From NCBI GenBank assembly GCA_017462755.1, contig JAFTQM010000045.1:62001-126000 (forward strand): a DNA stretch of 64,000 bases, in the 5' to 3' direction. Within the stretch, counting starts at the first letter, position 1. Every line of letters starts with the position of its first letter. The DNA comes from Lachnospiraceae bacterium. Lineage in GTDB: Bacteria > Bacillota > Clostridia > Lachnospirales > Lachnospiraceae. Made by a program: the position numbers and the translations under genes. The notes below the pieces were generated by a model. It saw only the letters and a program-made list of their open reading frames with translations. It searched no databases and had not been told where the DNA came from. This document shows, one piece after another, positions 34,401 through 42,535 of the stretch.

Positions 34401-36524
34401 ATGGAAAAGGCTTTTTTTGAATGGGCGCAGTTTTCAGGAGAGAATGGAAATACTGCGTTTCCGGTGGAAGCAATCGAAGAGCTTTTTTTGATGGATTTTG
34501 AGGAAGGAACCATCTGGCTCTCCAAAAAGCTGGCAAATTTACTTTATTTTGAAAAAGAAGAGATACTATCGAAACTCTCCATGGAGGAGTTTTATATGTT
34601 CTTTTCGGAGGGCGGCAGAGAGATTTTCAAGGAAGAGGTACAGCGTCTGCGCAATGGAAAGGTAAACCGTGTAAACAGTCATGTGGCGGTTATTCGTGAA
34701 AAGGAATTGCTCAGTGCGGTGTGTTATGTATTTCGGCTGCCACAGCCACGATACCTGTTAGGTTTTTTGTCGATTGATTATCAGCCGATACAGGAATATG
34801 AACAGCAGATGGAAGTAATGATTCGCAAGATGCAGTGGACTCAGAATGTAAATCAGCTGACGCTGGAGGGCTCGGCAGATTATGTATATCAGTTTGATTT
34901 GGTAGAAAATGTGTGTACCTTTTCGTCAAAGGCGCTGGAGGTGCTTCCGCTTGAGAGTGCGACGGTGCCGGATGCAATGAGCCGGATGTTAGAGCTGGTA
35001 ATACCGGAGGACCGCCAGATGTATCTGGATTCGCTGACTCCGTTTTTGACGGCGCAATCGGATTGCCATAAGGTAAAATATCGTGTAAGAAACCGCAATG
35101 GTGAGATTATGTGGTTATCCAGTCAGGGCAAGGGCTTGCATGACGAGAGTGGAAAACCGTTGCTGTTAGCAGGTTCCATGATAGATATTACGGAGCAGCA
35201 GGAGCGGGAAGCAGAGATTCGGCAGATGCTGTATTATGATTCGCTCACGAAGCTGAAAAATCGTCTCTGCTTTGAAGAGGAGTTAGAGAAATATTTGCAG
35301 CAACCGGATGTGAAGGGCAGCTTTGTATACATAAATATCCGTAAGTTTAAGCTGTTTAATGAGATGTTCGGAAAGAGCTTTGCAGACCGGATTTTGCAGG
35401 AGTTTGCGCGGATGTTGAAGCTGTATTTTCCGGGAGCACTTGGCATTTATCGTTTTGTCGGTGATGAATTTTTGGTGCATTTGAGTGAGCATACCAGAGA
35501 GGAAATCATGGGACGTCTGATTCCGTTCCAGAGCAGCTTAAAGAATAGCTGGGAGATGGAAGGGCATACTTTGTATGTCAATATGTATGCAGCGGTCGTA
35601 ATGTACCCGGAGGACGGTGCTGATGTAGAAGAGCTGGTATTGCACGCAAATCAGTGTCTGCACCGCTTGGCGAGAGACGAGAAGGAGGAAATTCGTTTCT
35701 TTACCGGACAGACCGGAGAGGATATTTCGAAGCAGTATCGGTTGGAGAATGAGCTGCGCAAGGATATCCGTAATGATTTCCAGCATTTTCGAGTAGTATA
35801 TCAGCCGATTGTGCATCTCAAGGGCGGCGAGCATTGGGAGGGTGCGGAGGCTTTGCTACGTTACAGCAATCCGGATTTGCCGAATGTAGGACAGATGGAG
35901 ATGATACGAACCTTAGAGCAGTCGGGTATGATTTTGCAGGTCGGACGCTGGGTTATTTCGCAGGCGGTTAAGGAATGCAGCCGTTGGAACAAAGCAACCG
36001 GAAAGAATATGGTGGTACATGTAAACATGGCAGCCCAGCAGATTCCGGATGCCGGTCTGATTAAGCATATCAAGGAGGAGTGCCGTGTAAATGATTTACC
36101 GTATTCCAGTCTGGTGATTGAACTGACGGAGACCTCGCTGGTAAATAATTTTGCGCAGGCGACAGAGCTTTGTCAGGCGTTAAAGCGGCTGGGTGTCGGT
36201 GTGGCATTAGATGATTTTGGTACCGGTTATTCGGGCTTTACTTATCTGCGTGATTTTCCGATCAGCCAGATTAAGGTGGACCGTGAGTATGCAAAGGACA
36301 TTCCGACTAATCTTTACAATCAGGTAATTGTGTCCTTTATGCGTAATCTGTCACGCAATATGAATGTGGGGCTCTGTGTCGAGGGTGTCGAGACAGAGGA
36401 TGAGCTGACGATTCTGCTTCATATGGGCGTGGATACAATTCAGGGCTTTTATTTTGAACGACCGATGGAGGCGGAGAACATTCGCAAGGAATTTATCCGC
36501 AGAGCAGTAGGAAATGTAGAGTAG
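34401..36524 (+). CDS. PAS-degenerate GGDEF-EAL protein, probable c-di-GMP phosphodiesterase
   Basis: The 707-residue protein has two PAS-like N-terminal regions (the second about 155-270, ending GSMIDITEQQ), a GGDEF domain and an EAL domain. The GGDEF site reads VGDEF (353-357), and the metal-binding aspartates of the usual DxDxFK motif are replaced (INIRKFK, with Asn312 and Arg314). Cyclase activity is therefore unlikely. The EAL domain looks complete: EALLRY (483-488), VIELTET, LDDFGTGYSG, IKVDREY and EGVETEDE. It should hydrolyse c-di-GMP, perhaps with GTP binding in the dead GGDEF domain as an allosteric input. No transmembrane segment is seen. ATG 34401 follows AAGGAGGAAGCACAT. Confidence 0.88.
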   Translation: MEKAFFEWAQFSGENGNTAFPVEAIEELFLMDFEEGTIWLSKKLANLLYFEKEEILSKLSMEEFYMFFSEGGREIFKEEVQRLRNGKVNRVNSHVAVIREKELLSAVCYVFRLPQPRYLLGFLSIDYQPIQEYEQQMEVMIRKMQWTQNVNQLTLEGSADYVYQFDLVENVCTFSSKALEVLPLESATVPDAMSRMLELVIPEDRQMYLDSLTPFLTAQSDCHKVKYRVRNRNGEIMWLSSQGKGLHDESGKPLLLAGSMIDITEQQEREAEIRQMLYYDSLTKLKNRLCFEEELEKYLQQPDVKGSFVYINIRKFKLFNEMFGKSFADRILQEFARMLKLYFPGALGIYRFVGDEFLVHLSEHTREEIMGRLIPFQSSLKNSWEMEGHTLYVNMYAAVVMYPEDGADVEELVLHANQCLHRLARDEKEEIRFFTGQTGEDISKQYRLENELRKDIRNDFQHFRVVYQPIVHLKGGEHWEGAEALLRYSNPDLPNVGQMEMIRTLEQSGMILQVGRWVISQAVKECSRWNKATGKNMVVHVNMAAQQIPDAGLIKHIKEECRVNDLPYSSLVIELTETSLVNNFAQATELCQALKRLGVGVALDDFGTGYSGFTYLRDFPISQIKVDREYAKDIPTNLYNQVIVSFMRNLSRNMNVGLCVEGVETEDELTILLHMGVDTIQGFYFERPMEAENIRKEFIRRAVGNVE

Positions 36525-36553
36525 CGTTAGCTCAGACAGAAAGGAAAAGCAGG

Positions 36554-38347
36554 ATGGCGAAGGAATTAAAAAAGAGAAGTGAGGTTGACCCGAAGGATAC
36601 CTGGGCAACCGAGGATTTATATGCGAGTGATGCGCTTTGGAGCGAGGATTTGGAGCGGTTTAAGCAGAATGTCGCAGAGCTGAAGAATTATCGCGGTCAT
36701 TTGGGAGATTCGGCAGAGGGCTTGTATCGTTTCTTCACACTGGATGATGAGAGCGATTTGCTGATGGATCGTTTGGGAAACTATGCAGCTCGCAAAAAGG
36801 ATGAGGATACGACGAATCCGACCTATCAGGCAATGATGGGACAGCTGATGGCGGTTTACAACGAGACCGCATCGGAGATGGCGTTTGTAACACCGGAGCT
36901 GGTAGAGATTTCAGCGGATACCTATGAGCGTTTTTATGGGGAAAAGCCGGAACTGAAATTGTATAAGCTCAGAATTGACCGGGCATTGCGCAGAAAGGCA
37001 CATACGCTTTCGGCAGCAGAAGAGCGTATTCTGGCAGCCTCCGGAGAGGTTGCGGATATACCGTCCGATGCTTTTTCGATGTTCAATAATGCAGATTTGC
37101 AGTTCCCGATGGTATCGGATGGAGAGGGCGGCAAGGTGCGTCTGACCCATGGCAATTACATTCATCTGGTAGAGAACGAAGACCGCGAGGTGCGCAAGGA
37201 AGCATTTGAAGCGTTGTATTCGGTATACGGACAGTTTAAGAATACGACGGCGACGTTGCTTGCCGGTCAGATTAAGCAGCTTTCGTTCTATGCAAAGCTG
37301 CGGAATTATGCTTCGACCTTAGAGGCAGCGCTGGATGTGAACGAGATTCCGGTCGAGGTATACAAGAATTTGATTCAGACGGTACATGACCATATGCATC
37401 TGATGCATCGTTATGTACGACTGAGAAAGAAGATGCTCGGACTTGATGAGCTGCATATGTACGATGTATATACCCCGGTGGTTACCGGTGTGGATATGAA
37501 GATTCCGTTCGAGGAAGCAAAACAGATGGTATATGATGCACTGGCTCCGATGGGCGAGGAGTATCGCAAGCTGTTAAAGGAAGGCTTTGATAATCGTTGG
37601 ATTGATGTTTACGAGAATGTGGGTAAGCGCAGCGGTGCATATTCGGCAGGTGCCAAGGTGCATCCGTATGTACTTTTAAACTATGCAGGAAATCTGGACA
37701 GTGTATTTACACTGGCGCATGAGATGGGTCATGCACTGCATTCGTGGTATTCCAATCAAAATCAGCCAACGGTGTATTCGGATTATCGCATTTTTGTGGC
37801 AGAGGTGGCATCGACCTGCAATGAGGCACTTTTGATGCAGCATCTGCTTAAGACTACGACCGACCCGAAGCAGCGTGCTTACCTGATTAATCATGCATTG
37901 GATGGCTTCCGTGGTACGCTTTACCGCCAGACCATGTTTGCGGAATTTGAACTTTTGATTAACGAAAAGCATGAGAGAGGCGAAACACTGACCGCAGAGG
38001 CATTGAGCAGCATGTATCATGATTTGAATCAGCTATATTTCGGAGACGATATGATAATTGATTCCCAGATTGATGTGGAATGGTCGAGAATACCGCATTT
38101 TTACTACAATTTCTATGTGTATCAGTATGCTACAGGCTATTCGGCAGCAATGGCACTTTCGGCAAAGATTTTAAAAGAGGGAGAGAGCGCAGTAAAGGAC
38201 TACATTCGTTTCCTGAGCAGTGGTTCGTCTGCTGACCCGATTTCTCTGTTAAAGATTGCAGGTGTGGATATGAGCAGCCCGGCTCCGATTGCAGAAGCCT
38301 TGCAGGTGTTCGAGGGATATTTGGATGAGTTGGAGAAGCTGATATAG
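36554..38347 (+). CDS. pepF: Oligoendopeptidase F (M3 family)
   Basis: The 597-residue cytoplasmic zinc peptidase has the standard PepF length. The active site is LAHEMGHALHSWYS, with HEMGH at residues 389-393, and the third ligand lies in the EVASTCNEALLMQHLL block. An N-terminal oligoendopeptidase domain (RSEVDPKDTWATEDLY) precedes it. It trims short peptides, probably in nutrition or turnover of signal peptides. The ribosome binding site is AGAAAGGAAAAGCAGG. A strong terminator follows. Confidence 0.94.
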   Translation: MAKELKKRSEVDPKDTWATEDLYASDALWSEDLERFKQNVAELKNYRGHLGDSAEGLYRFFTLDDESDLLMDRLGNYAARKKDEDTTNPTYQAMMGQLMAVYNETASEMAFVTPELVEISADTYERFYGEKPELKLYKLRIDRALRRKAHTLSAAEERILAASGEVADIPSDAFSMFNNADLQFPMVSDGEGGKVRLTHGNYIHLVENEDREVRKEAFEALYSVYGQFKNTTATLLAGQIKQLSFYAKLRNYASTLEAALDVNEIPVEVYKNLIQTVHDHMHLMHRYVRLRKKMLGLDELHMYDVYTPVVTGVDMKIPFEEAKQMVYDALAPMGEEYRKLLKEGFDNRWIDVYENVGKRSGAYSAGAKVHPYVLLNYAGNLDSVFTLAHEMGHALHSWYSNQNQPTVYSDYRIFVAEVASTCNEALLMQHLLKTTTDPKQRAYLINHALDGFRGTLYRQTMFAEFELLINEKHERGETLTAEALSSMYHDLNQLYFGDDMIIDSQIDVEWSRIPHFYYNFYVYQYATGYSAAMALSAKILKEGESAVKDYIRFLSSGSSADPISLLKIAGVDMSSPAPIAEALQVFEGYLDELEKLI

Positions 38348-38380
38348 GTAAAAAGGATAAAAATATTCAAGTAATAAAAC

Positions 38381-38425
38381 AAACCGCTTCCAAAGGTTTC
38401 GATTGGAAGCGGTTTGTTTCGTTTT
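38381..38425. terminator. Bidirectional terminator between pepF and the subtilase gene
   Basis: AAACCGCTTCCAA (38381-38393) and TTGGAAGCGGTTT (38403-38415) form a perfect 13-bp stem, followed by GTTTCGTTTT. The opposite strand also ends in a short T-rich stretch. Confidence 0.9.
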
Positions 38426-38461
38426 AGAAGTGTAAATCCGAAAGAAAGTAGTGATTCGCGT

Positions 38462-40648
38462 TTATTTGGCCGCTTCTTTTACTGTAATCGTACAGGTTCG
38501 TTTGATACCGCTGGCGGTAGTTACCGTAATTTTTGCAGTACCCGGCGCAATGGCAGTGACCTTGCCGGAGGCGCTTACCTTGCAGACTGCGGTATTTGAG
38601 CTGCGGTATTTTAGCTTGTCCGTGCTGGCAGCAGGAGTCAGGGTCGGGACAATCTGATAGGTCTTTCCTGCCAGAACGGTCTTGGTGTAATTCTTTAGCT
38701 TCAAAGCGGTAGACTTGATAATCTCGACATTGATTGTGTGTACGGATTTGTTACCGCGATAATCACAGAGATATATCGTATAAACGCCCGGATTAGCTAC
38801 GTTAAATTTGACGGAGCCGGAGGTTAGAGCCAGTGAAGTACCGGCATCCGCAGCCAAGAAATAATCTACGGGTTGTTCACCGGAAGCGTATTTGATGGTT
38901 TTGATACCGCTTTCGGTATCGGCAGCCTTTAGCGTAATTGTGCTGCTTTTGTAATTATATGCTACCTGATAAGAGAGCGTAGCGGTAGGTGCCGTGGTAT
39001 CGTCTACGACCTGATAGATAACGGCACGCTCGTTACCGGCATAATCGCTCACGTAAAAGGTATATTTGCCTGCCTTTGAGAAGGAAACCGAGCCATTGGT
39101 AATCGCGTTTCCGACGGTACCGTGTTGGAAATAGCTAAGTTCCTTAACACCGGAGGCATAACGGATGGTGCGAATTCCGGAACCGCCTTTGTCCTTGGCT
39201 TTTACCGTAACGACGATAGCCTCGTCCTGAAAGCCGGATTGGAAGGACAGGGAAGGCTTGGAATAGTCATGCTTTAGGTCAGTGGTGGCCTGCAAGGCAG
39301 CCAACATATCCGGAATACCTGCGGAAACGGTCTTTCCTTCCAAAGTGGAAAGCGGTTTTACGGTGTTCAGAATCAACTCCCTGACATTGGACGGATAAAG
39401 GTTACCGCCACAGGAATACAGCAGGGCGGCGACACCGGTCACATGAGGTGTTGCCATCGAGGAGCCGGAGAAGGAGCAGTAATCGCCCACGCAGGTACTG
39501 TAAATATGGATGCCCGGAGCAGCAATGTCAACCGAAGTGGCACCATAGTTGGATTTGGCAGATAACAGACCATTCGCATCAATAAAGGTAACTGCAATCA
39601 AATTGTCCAAATCGTAGCTGGCAGGATAAATTGGAGACTCATCGGTATTGGTCCCGGAATTGCCCGCGGCTGCAACAAAAAGCATATCGGATTCACGAAT
39701 AACCTGCTTTAAGGTAGCATTGCTCTTGGAGGTACCCCAGCTGATGTTGCAGATATCTGCTCCCATTGCGGTGGCATAACGAATGGCGCGGACAGCATTG
39801 GAAATCGTGCCGGAGCCGTTCTTGTCTCCGTGAATTTTCAAAACCATAATCTTAACATCAATATTAGATGCTACACCGGCAATGCCAAGGCTGTTGTCCT
39901 TGACTGCAGCAATAATGCCGGCGATATGAGTACCGTGATTATCGTTGTCATCTAAATTGGTATGTATACCGTCCTCTGCATAGTGGCATACGGTATTGTC
40001 TTCGTTAAAAAAGTCCCAGCCGTAAATATCGTCCACATAGCCGTTGTTGTCGTTATCGATTCCGTCGTCAGGAATCTCACCTTCATTTACCCAAATGTTG
40101 TATGCAAGGTCGGGATGGTTGATATCCACACCGGTGTCGATGATTGCCACGATGACCTCGCGGGAATCGTCTGCCAGCTCCTCGTAGGCAGTCCATGCCT
40201 CCGGTGCATTCATATCGATGTCCTCCGCACTCAAAATCGTGGAGGTGTTCATATCGGCAATATAGCTGTATCGGCCGGAATTATCCAATCCCCATTGGCT
40301 GGAGGAATAGGCATCCTCGGAAATGGCAGAAAGAGCTACCGATGCATCGTAATCTGCAGCGCATACGATTGGCTCAGTCGAGAGTGTATCCAGCAAAAGA
40401 GCGGACTCGGCAGCAGAGGTGCGAAGCAATGCAGCGTTGTTTTCGTGCCAAAGTGTCTTAGCACCGGTAGCAGAGAGCAGCTGAGTCTGTGCTGCTACGG
40501 TAGCATCGGCATCAAACAGAACCACCAAATCCTTGGAAGCAGTATCTAAAGCACCGGTGCGCAGTGCTGAAGTATCAGAGAATAAAAAACATGGCAGTAT
40601 ACAGAATACTGCCATGAGGGAATGTCGGGAAAAATATCTTCTTGCCAT
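38462..40648 (-). CDS. Secreted subtilisin-like serine protease (S8) with C-terminal Ig-like domain
   Basis: The 728-residue protein has an N-terminal signal sequence (hydrophobic LMAVFCILPCFLF), a propeptide of about 100 residues, and a subtilase domain with Asp171 (AIIDTGVD), His238 (NDNHGTHIAG), oxyanion Asn330 (AAAGNSG) and Ser397 (SGSSMATPHV). Several beta-rich repeats follow, each with an IRYASG/IKYASG motif. The C-terminus is a BIG2-like domain (SSNTAVCKVSASGKVTAIAP). It would degrade extracellular proteins; no wall anchor was seen. The start follows TTAGGAGGGTGATTGT. Confidence 0.93.
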   Translation of the reverse strand: MARRYFSRHSLMAVFCILPCFLFSDTSALRTGALDTASKDLVVLFDADATVAAQTQLLSATGAKTLWHENNAALLRTSAAESALLLDTLSTEPIVCAADYDASVALSAISEDAYSSSQWGLDNSGRYSYIADMNTSTILSAEDIDMNAPEAWTAYEELADDSREVIVAIIDTGVDINHPDLAYNIWVNEGEIPDDGIDNDNNGYVDDIYGWDFFNEDNTVCHYAEDGIHTNLDDNDNHGTHIAGIIAAVKDNSLGIAGVASNIDVKIMVLKIHGDKNGSGTISNAVRAIRYATAMGADICNISWGTSKSNATLKQVIRESDMLFVAAAGNSGTNTDESPIYPASYDLDNLIAVTFIDANGLLSAKSNYGATSVDIAAPGIHIYSTCVGDYCSFSGSSMATPHVTGVAALLYSCGGNLYPSNVRELILNTVKPLSTLEGKTVSAGIPDMLAALQATTDLKHDYSKPSLSFQSGFQDEAIVVTVKAKDKGGSGIRTIRYASGVKELSYFQHGTVGNAITNGSVSFSKAGKYTFYVSDYAGNERAVIYQVVDDTTAPTATLSYQVAYNYKSSTITLKAADTESGIKTIKYASGEQPVDYFLAADAGTSLALTSGSVKFNVANPGVYTIYLCDYRGNKSVHTINVEIIKSTALKLKNYTKTVLAGKTYQIVPTLTPAASTDKLKYRSSNTAVCKVSASGKVTAIAPGTAKITVTTASGIKRTCTITVKEAAK

Positions 40649-40695
40649 ACAATCACCCTCCTAACATGGCATACTATAAAACGTAGCCTAATGTT

Positions 40696-40724
40696 AGCAT
40701 AGTGAGGTGGCAGAAATTTGTCAG
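40696..40724 (-). promoter_or_regulatory. Promoter of the subtilase gene
   Basis: On the minus strand CTGACA (40719-40724) and TATGCT (40696-40701) are spaced by 17 bp, about 48 bp upstream of the start codon. Confidence 0.6.
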
Positions 40725-40767
40725 AATTATTACGGAATATTAACAATTTTATGATACAACGCTTACA

Positions 40768-42051
40768 TTAGCAATACGCATTCAGCATCATACCGCTGTA
40801 AATCGAGGTCATATATGGGTTGGAATAATTGTTACGGGAAAAGTTCGGGTAGGTAACCACAATCTTATCCAAGTAATCCATCGGATTGATTGCAATGTCG
40901 TTGGTACGACGCTGCATGGAAGCAATCAAACCATCCGGTTCTTCCAACCAGGTCTTTAGTGTCTGGTTGCTTTCTGCTTTTAGCAGAGCATCCTTATCTA
41001 CGGACAGAGTAAGATTCTCGTCACGTTTGATACCGCATTCGTTTAACATTTCCAAATTGGTCTGAACGATGTGATTCAGTTCGTTTTTCAGCTTCTGGGA
41101 ACGGCGGTTGCCCGCAGGTCCGTTGTTCGCGAGACGAATCAGGGAATTGTAGCTGTTCACGAAACGAGTAACCTTTTGCAAGGTGTCCTCCGAGCGAATT
41201 CCCGGAGTTATCGTAATCTCTTCTCCGCTGACCTGGAGGAAACGCAGAGAGAGTGACTGGTTGAGTGTAACGGAATTGTGCATGCTGGCAGCGTCTTCGC
41301 CGTTTATCGTAAACTCGGCGTTCGACGGAAGCTGGCTGACACGGTCAAGTCCGAAATAACGTACCAATCCGGGCAGGTCGGAGCCCTCATTTGGAGAATC
41401 ACTGATATGGAAAAACAGTTCATCACCACCGGCTACTCCGGTGTCCAAGGAAGAAAGGACAAGGCGGGAAAGCGGCTCGGTCGGATGGTTCTCCAATTCG
41501 GCATGAATACCGATACCGGATTTGTTGATAAAGTCGGAAAGCTTCTGCATCAGTTCGCGGTTCGTAGAGGAAGAAGAAACATGATACGAAAACTCGTAGG
41601 TATCCTCCTCAATCTGAATGGTAAACCGATAAGAATCCGGTGAAGGACCTTCGGTGTTGGACGGGACGTACTGACCGGTATTTACCTGTCCCTGTGCCAA
41701 AGAGCGCACCTGAATCTGAACCGGCTCGGTAAAGCCTTCCGCAGACTGCGAGGTCAGGGAAGCTGCGACAAAATCCGGTGCAGAAGAATCTGCGGTTTTT
41801 ACTGCATGTGAAGAATTCAGCACACCCTTCAAATCCTTCAAGCTGGAGGAAAGAGACAGGGCAGCATCCTTTAAATCCAGAGCAAAAACCTGCTTATGGC
41901 TGGAAATATCCAGCTTGTAATAAGGAGAGCGCTTCGTCATGGAAAGGATGCGATTATAAACTGCCTTCAATTCTCTCTGCTTATGGGCAGTAGAATTAGC
42001 CGATAATCGTGATGTGTAATCGGACAAAAAATGATTATATGCCTGAATCAT
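40768..42051 (-). CDS. Orphan FliD-like (flagellar hook-associated protein 2-like) protein
   Basis: The 427-residue protein resembles FliD, the flagellar filament cap, in pattern rather than closely. An N-terminal helical region is followed by an FVAASLTSQSAEG to VQIQVRSLAQGQ segment like the FliD N-domain. AEFTINGEDAASMHNSV and, later, VTRFVNSYNSLIRLANN fit the FliD C-domain. FliD is secreted by the flagellar export apparatus and caps filaments. There are no flagellar genes in the window, so this may be a repurposed surface or adhesion protein. ATG 42051 follows AAAGGAGGGATTCTC; an upstream ATG at 42069 is less likely. Confidence 0.62.
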   Translation of the reverse strand: MIQAYNHFLSDYTSRLSANSTAHKQRELKAVYNRILSMTKRSPYYKLDISSHKQVFALDLKDAALSLSSSLKDLKGVLNSSHAVKTADSSAPDFVAASLTSQSAEGFTEPVQIQVRSLAQGQVNTGQYVPSNTEGPSPDSYRFTIQIEEDTYEFSYHVSSSSTNRELMQKLSDFINKSGIGIHAELENHPTEPLSRLVLSSLDTGVAGGDELFFHISDSPNEGSDLPGLVRYFGLDRVSQLPSNAEFTINGEDAASMHNSVTLNQSLSLRFLQVSGEEITITPGIRSEDTLQKVTRFVNSYNSLIRLANNGPAGNRRSQKLKNELNHIVQTNLEMLNECGIKRDENLTLSVDKDALLKAESNQTLKTWLEEPDGLIASMQRRTNDIAINPMDYLDKIVVTYPNFSRNNYSNPYMTSIYSGMMLNAYC

Positions 42052-42081
42052 GAGAATCCCTCCTTTCATATTCTTATGTTT

Positions 42082-42110
42082 ATCATAGCACCAAAATGTA
42101 TTTCTGTAAA
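42082..42110 (-). promoter_or_regulatory. Promoter of the FliD-like gene
   Basis: On the minus strand TTTACA (42105-42110) and TATGAT (42082-42087) are spaced by 17 bp, 30 bp upstream of the start codon. It is divergent from the promoter at 42131. Confidence 0.6.
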
Positions 42111-42130
42111 GAAAAAACTTGTGCTATGAA

Positions 42131-42159
42131 TTGAAAAACAACCCTATAAATGGTATAAT
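42131..42159 (+). promoter_or_regulatory. Promoter of the DUF5717-like cassette and its repeat leader
   Basis: TTGAAA (42131-42136) and TATAAT (42154-42159) are spaced by 17 bp. Transcription would start near 42166, giving a leader of about 370 nt that includes the composite hairpin and the 70-bp repeats before the first gene at 42536. Confidence 0.7.
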
Positions 42160-42180
42160 GTACGCGAAAAGCAAAGCAAG

Positions 42181-42241
42181 CAATCCGAAAAAGGGAAGCA
42201 TGGAAACCAAGCGGTTTCCGAGGCTTCGATTTTTCGGATTG
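42181..42241 (+). ncRNA. Composite near-perfect hairpin in the cassette leader
   Basis: CAATCCGAAAAA (42181-42192) pairs perfectly with TTTTTCGGATTG (42230-42241). Inside, GAAGC (42195-42199) pairs with GCTTC (42223-42227), and GGAAACC (42202-42208) pairs with GGTTTCC (42213-42219) around an AAGC tetraloop. All three stems are coaxial. The element lies about 15 nt after the expected transcription start and directly before the tandem repeats. It may stabilise the transcript or attenuate it; I know no family that it matches. Confidence 0.6.
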
Positions 42242-42245
42242 TGCC

Positions 42246-42489
42246 GCGAGCATCGCGAGCGAAAAAAAGGAGCGAAGCGAATTTTTTGAGCATGCTTTGC
42301 GTAAGAGGTGGAGGCGCGAGCATCGCGAGCGAAAAAAAGGAGCAAAGCGAGTTTTTTGAGCATGCTTTGCGTAAGAGGTGGAGGCGCGAGCACCGCGAGC
42401 GAAAAAAAGGAGCGAAGCGAATTTTTTGAGCATGCTTTGCGTAAGAGGTGGAGGAGCGAGCATCGCGAGCGAAAAAAAGGAGCAAAGCA
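42246..42489 (+). repeat. 70-bp tandem repeat, about 3.5 copies
   Basis: Copies begin at 42246, 42316, 42386 and 42456, exactly 70 bp apart; the last stops after about 34 bp. Each unit contains GCGAGCATCGCGAGCG (CAC in copy 3), an A7 tract, GGAGCRAAGC, a T6 tract, GAGCATGCTTTGCG and GTAAGAGGTGGAGG. Copies 1 and 3 have GCGAAGC where copies 2 and 4 have GCAAAGC. In copies 1-3 this block can pair with the following GCTTTGC, so the alternation only swaps G-T for A-T pairing. Period 70 is not a multiple of three, and repeat-derived reading frames on both strands look like artefacts. Confidence 0.92.
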
Positions 42490-42535
42490 TCGCGGATTTT
42501 TGTGTGGGAAATGTTTACTGTGAGGTACATGCGAG

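Noticed and set aside
42246..42489. CRISPR array
   Set aside because: The whole 70-bp unit is repeated with no unique spacers, and no cas gene is near.
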